From Microlunatus parietis (GTDB lineage: Bacteria; Actinomycetota; Actinomycetes; Propionibacteriales; Propionibacteriaceae): 64,000 bases of DNA. Below, piece after piece: positions 61,429 through 64,000 of this stretch; within the stretch, counting starts at the first letter, position 1; the number at the start of each line of letters is the position of its first letter. The notes beneath the pieces were generated by a model. That model was not told where the DNA came from. It worked only from the letters and a program-made list of their open reading frames with translations, and did not search any database. The stretch lies in assembly GCF_013407955.1 (NCBI RefSeq), contig NZ_JACCBU010000001.1:5208001-5272000 (forward strand), written 5' to 3'. A program made the translations under genes and the position numbers.

Positions 61429-62644
61429 GCCGCGGGTCCTGGTCTCGACCGACATCGGCGGGACCGACCCGGACGACTTCCAGTCCCTGGTCCATCTGCT
61501 GCTGTACGCGGACCGGTTGGAGATCGAGGGTCTCGTCTCGTCGCCGTACGGCAACGGCCGGGCCGCCGACCTGCACACGGTCCTTGATCATTACGCGGCC
61601 GATCACGCGTCTCTGCTGACGCATTCGGGTGACTATCCGGAGCCGGACACGTTGCGGGCCGTGATCAAACAGGGAGCCCTGGAGGTTGCCGATCACCGGG
61701 GCTTCGGCGACCCGACCGAGGGATCGGACTGGATCGTCAGCTGTGCCCGCCGGGACGACGTGCGGCCGCTGGACGTCCTGATCTGGGGCGGCATCGATGA
61801 TCTGGCCCAGGCCCTGCACGATGCGCCCGACATCCTGCCGCGGCTCCGGGTGCACTACATCGGCGGGCCGAACAAGCTGTGGGGCGTGGACGCGTACGAC
61901 TATCTCGAGACGCAGCATCCGGAGTTGTCGATCATCGAGTCGAACTCCACCTACCGCGGGTTCTTCGCCGATGACGGCTCGGGTGATCACCAGGTGCGCG
62001 ACTTCGTCGGCCGGCACGCCGCCGGGCACGGCGCGCTCGGTGACTTCTTCGCCCGGCAGTTGCCCGCGGTGAAGATGGGTGACAGCCCGACCGTCAGCTG
62101 GCTGCTGCACGGGGCTCAGGACCCGTCGCGAGCTTCGTGGGGTGGTCGCTACATTCCGCTGTGGGGCGGCCGGAAGACGATCTTCGAACGGCACACCACG
62201 GCGGGCGATGTCGCCGAGGTCTACGGCGTGGTGGAGTTCTGGCTACCCAGGCCGGTCGGCTACGGGTCGGGCGACACCGCGCGGATGATCATCGACGGCC
62301 GCCGGCAGGGTCCGTTCTCGGTTGCCGTCGATCATGGTGACCGGCTGCGGTTCCGTTGCGCGCCACGGGATCCCAAGATCATTCCGTACCTGATCGAGAG
62401 CAGTCATCCGGACCTGGACGGCCGGACCGGGGCGTTCACCGCGGCGCCGCCGCCGGAGGAACGGTGGCGGACCCCGGCCGCCGAGCATCCCCATTGGTGG
62501 TGCGACGACCAGGACCCTGCCGCGGCACTCGGGCCGTGGCCGGGAGCGCGGACGATCAGCGACTGGCGGGACGAGTTCCTGGCCGACTTCGCGCACCGGC
62601 TGGACCGCTGTCGGCCGGCCGGTCACCGCGCTGCAGGCGCTTGA
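61421..62644 (+). CDS. DUF1593 nucleoside-hydrolase-like protein
   Basis: 407 aa, ATG 61421 lying 8 bases inside the isomerase end. LVSTDIGGTDPDDFQSLVHL is the DUF1593 version of the nucleoside hydrolase metal loop; LIWGGIDDLAQALHDAP, VHYIGGPNKLWGVDAYDYL and VKMGDSPTVSWLL follow. The last 110 residues form the beta domain of the family. Two different IUNH-fold enzymes in one operon suggest two related glycosides or two steps. Confidence 0.87.
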   Translation: MTRPRVLVSTDIGGTDPDDFQSLVHLLLYADRLEIEGLVSSPYGNGRAADLHTVLDHYAADHASLLTHSGDYPEPDTLRAVIKQGALEVADHRGFGDPTEGSDWIVSCARRDDVRPLDVLIWGGIDDLAQALHDAPDILPRLRVHYIGGPNKLWGVDAYDYLETQHPELSIIESNSTYRGFFADDGSGDHQVRDFVGRHAAGHGALGDFFARQLPAVKMGDSPTVSWLLHGAQDPSRASWGGRYIPLWGGRKTIFERHTTAGDVAEVYGVVEFWLPRPVGYGSGDTARMIIDGRRQGPFSVAVDHGDRLRFRCAPRDPKIIPYLIESSHPDLDGRTGAFTAAPPPEERWRTPAAEHPHWWCDDQDPAAALGPWPGARTISDWRDEFLADFAHRLDRCRPAGHRAAGA

Positions 62645-62660
62645 CAAAAATATTTGTCAA
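62641..62660. promoter_or_regulatory. Perfect palindromic operator
   Basis: TTGACAAAAATATTTGTCAA has perfect 8-bp arms around AATA. It overlaps the last base positions of the DUF1593 gene and lies 16 bases before the HTH gene, the usual place for an ArsR-type operator. Its TTGACA half can also serve as a -35. Confidence 0.75.
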
Positions 62661-62676
62661 TGATTCGCTGGGTCTC

Positions 62677-63282
62677 GTGAACGACATCGAGGTGATCGCG
62701 GATCCGGCGGCGGCCGTGGTCGCCCTAGACCCGGGCCGGGCCCGGTTGCTCGGCGAACTGCGGAAGCCGGCCTCGGCCGCGGAACTCGCCGGGCGGCTGG
62801 GCCTGCCGCGGCAGAAGATCAACTACCACCTCCGCCAGCTGGAGCAGCACGGTCTCGTCGAGGTGGCCGAGAACCGGACCTGGGGCGGGCTGACCGAACG
62901 GCGCCTGGTCGCGACCGCGGCCGGTTACGTGGTCTCGCCCGAGGCCCTGGGCGCGGCCGGCGGCGGGCCCGACCAGATCCGGGACCGGCTGTCGGCCTCG
63001 TACCTGATCGCCCTCGGCGCCCGACTGATCCGGGAACTGGCTGCACTGGCCCGGACCGCGGCGCGGCGCCGCAGCCGGCTGCACGTGTACGGACTGGACA
63101 CCGAACTCCGGTTCGCCAGCACCGCCGACCGGGCCGCCTTCGCCGAGGAACTGACCACTGCGGTCACCCGGCTGGCCGCGAAATATCACGACGAGGGCGC
63201 GCCGAACGGCCGCTGGCACCGGCTGGTGATCGCCGTCCATCCGCGACCCGCGGCTGCCGAGCGAGAGGACCAGCCGTCATGA
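62677..63282 (+). CDS. ArsR-like helix-turn-helix regulator
   Basis: 201 aa from GTG 62677; no ribosome site, so the transcript may be near-leaderless. Winged HTH: RARLLGELRKPASAAELAGR, LGLPRQKINYHLRQLEQHGLVEVAE. The C-terminal 100 residues are a helical dimer domain. A perfect palindrome precedes it and an SRPBCC gene overlaps its stop by ATGA. HTH-SRPBCC pairs of this kind are common in actinobacteria; the signal is unknown. Confidence 0.88.
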   Translation: MNDIEVIADPAAAVVALDPGRARLLGELRKPASAAELAGRLGLPRQKINYHLRQLEQHGLVEVAENRTWGGLTERRLVATAAGYVVSPEALGAAGGGPDQIRDRLSASYLIALGARLIRELAALARTAARRRSRLHVYGLDTELRFASTADRAAFAEELTTAVTRLAAKYHDEGAPNGRWHRLVIAVHPRPAAAEREDQPS

Positions 63283-64000
63283 GCGGGGACCGCGGACGCC
63301 ACGGCGAGACGGAGATCGAGGTGCCCGGCACGCCGGAGCAGGTGTGGCAGGCGATCGCCACCGGGCCGGGCCAGGCCGCCTGGCTCTTCCCGGCGGACCT
63401 GGATCCGGCCGTCGGCGGTTCCATGATCATCCATCGGGAGCCGTTCGGCCCCGACGCCGAGACGACCGTGACCCGCTACGAGCCGCCGCACGCGTTCGGC
63501 TACGACGAGCCGAACCAGGGTCCGCCGAGCCCGCTGGCCACCGAGATCCTGGTCGAGGCGAAGTCGGGCGGCAGTTGCGTGGTCCGGGTGATCTGCGGCT
63601 TCGCCGACGCGGGGGAAGAATGGGAGGACCTGGTCCAGGGCGCGCTGGAGGGGTGGCGGATGGCCCTGGTCGTGCTGGCCGAGTACCTGCGCTCGTTCGC
63701 CGGGCGGCCGGGCCGGCCGGTCGACGTGATCACCATGATCGCTCCGGCGCCGGCAGACCGGGCCACCCCGGCGGCCGAACTGTTCCGCCGCCTCGGCCTG
63801 GGCTCCGGTGCCGTGAAGCCCGGCGCGCGGTTCCGCCCGGCGCCGGACGCCCCCGAGCTGGCCGGTGTCGTGGTCCGCTCGGAACCCGGCTACCTACTGC
63901 TGCGGTCCGAGTCCCCGGGGCCCGGTCTCTGGGCGTTGTCCTGCTTTCCGATGGGCTTGGACCGGCCGATCTCGATCAACTTGATGGGCCGGGTGTACGG
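63279..64000 (+). CDS. SRPBCC (AHSA1-like) domain protein, 3' end outside window
   Basis: 240 codons to the window edge without a stop. EIEVPGTPEQVWQAIATGPGQAAWLF is the usual start of the Bet v1-like AHSA1 fold, and WRMALVVLAEYLRSFAGRP is its long C-terminal helix (about 120-145). A further 95 residues (AAELFRRLGLG, LLLRSESPGPGLW) form a second segment beyond the usual length. Coupled to the HTH regulator gene. Confidence 0.85.
   Translation, partial: MSGDRGRHGETEIEVPGTPEQVWQAIATGPGQAAWLFPADLDPAVGGSMIIHREPFGPDAETTVTRYEPPHAFGYDEPNQGPPSPLATEILVEAKSGGSCVVRVICGFADAGEEWEDLVQGALEGWRMALVVLAEYLRSFAGRPGRPVDVITMIAPAPADRATPAAELFRRLGLGSGAVKPGARFRPAPDAPELAGVVVRSEPGYLLLRSESPGPGLWALSCFPMGLDRPISINLMGRVY

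Overview
The window is high-GC (about 70% G+C) actinobacterial chromosome with strongly GC-biased third codon positions. Gene content fits a free-living, saprophytic soil actinomycete: lysine epsilon-aminotransferase, an LpdA-type quinone reductase lacking one redox cysteine, VapBC, an ECF42/DGPF pair, a UbiB-like kinase, and secreted or sugar-acting glycosidases. A Propionibacteriales relative (Microlunatus or Kribbella type) is a reasonable guess but is not proven. No rRNA, tRNA, CRISPR array, transposase, integrase or prophage gene was seen. Many genes overlap by 4 bases (ATGA or GTGA), which makes operons easy to read.

Layout. 0-9.3 kb: an enolase-superfamily enzyme cut by the window edge, a zinc peptidase, an alpha/beta hydrolase, a divergent AraC regulator and PhyH oxygenase, a secreted GH30 enzyme with a discoidin domain, then a 1.27-kb gene-poor stretch with repeats. 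9.3-18.2 kb: deoC plus two aldehyde dehydrogenases (one short and without a catalytic Cys), a DHFR-like protein, a VapBC pair beside a beheaded VapC, a TetR/polysaccharide-deacetylase unit with a clear operator, a MerR/aldo-keto reductase unit and a HAD hydrolase. 18.3-24.6 kb: a tightly coupled four-gene operon that reads as lysine to crotonyl-CoA through aminoadipate and glutaryl-CoA (lat, ALDH7-like dehydrogenase, fused alpha-beta 2-oxoacid dehydrogenase E1, glutaryl-CoA dehydrogenase-like). 24.8-31.1 kb: an export-oriented accessory cluster: a secreted Hcp-like protein, a lipoprotein, an M48 membrane peptidase, a small secreted protein and an NB-ARC/TPR regulator. Two promoter regions here share TCGAAYCGAG repeats. 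31.3-36 kb: a GH172-like protein, a DUF3800-like pseudogene, a candidate structured RNA leader, an HSL-type esterase, a P450 and an ornithine-cyclodeaminase remnant. 36-41.2 kb: phosphopentomutase/phosphohexomutase, purine nucleoside phosphorylase, a glutamine-methyltransferase homologue, a gamma-glutamylcyclotransferase-like protein and LpdA, recalling the mycobacterial Rv3303c-Rv3308 neighbourhood. 41.3-49 kb: DUF805, a sirtuin, an ECF42 sigma factor with its DGPF partner, TetR/SnoaL, a glycine-zipper protein and a biotin carboxylase. 49.5-55 kb: DinB, acyl-CoA dehydrogenase, carboxyltransferase and a UbiB-like kinase. 55-64 kb: DUF4855, an O-methyltransferase, GNAT, an FGGY kinase, and a divergent operon of two nucleoside-hydrolase-fold proteins with a TIM-barrel isomerase, then a palindrome-controlled HTH/SRPBCC pair cut by the window end.

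Two signals stand out beyond gene content. The palindrome TGATCA occurs about 127 times by hand count, against roughly 4 expected from base composition, on both strands and mostly inside genes, and it thins out in regions that look foreign or decayed. A roughly 70-bp double-hairpin element occurs twice, both times between converging genes, and supplies the last codons of one of them.
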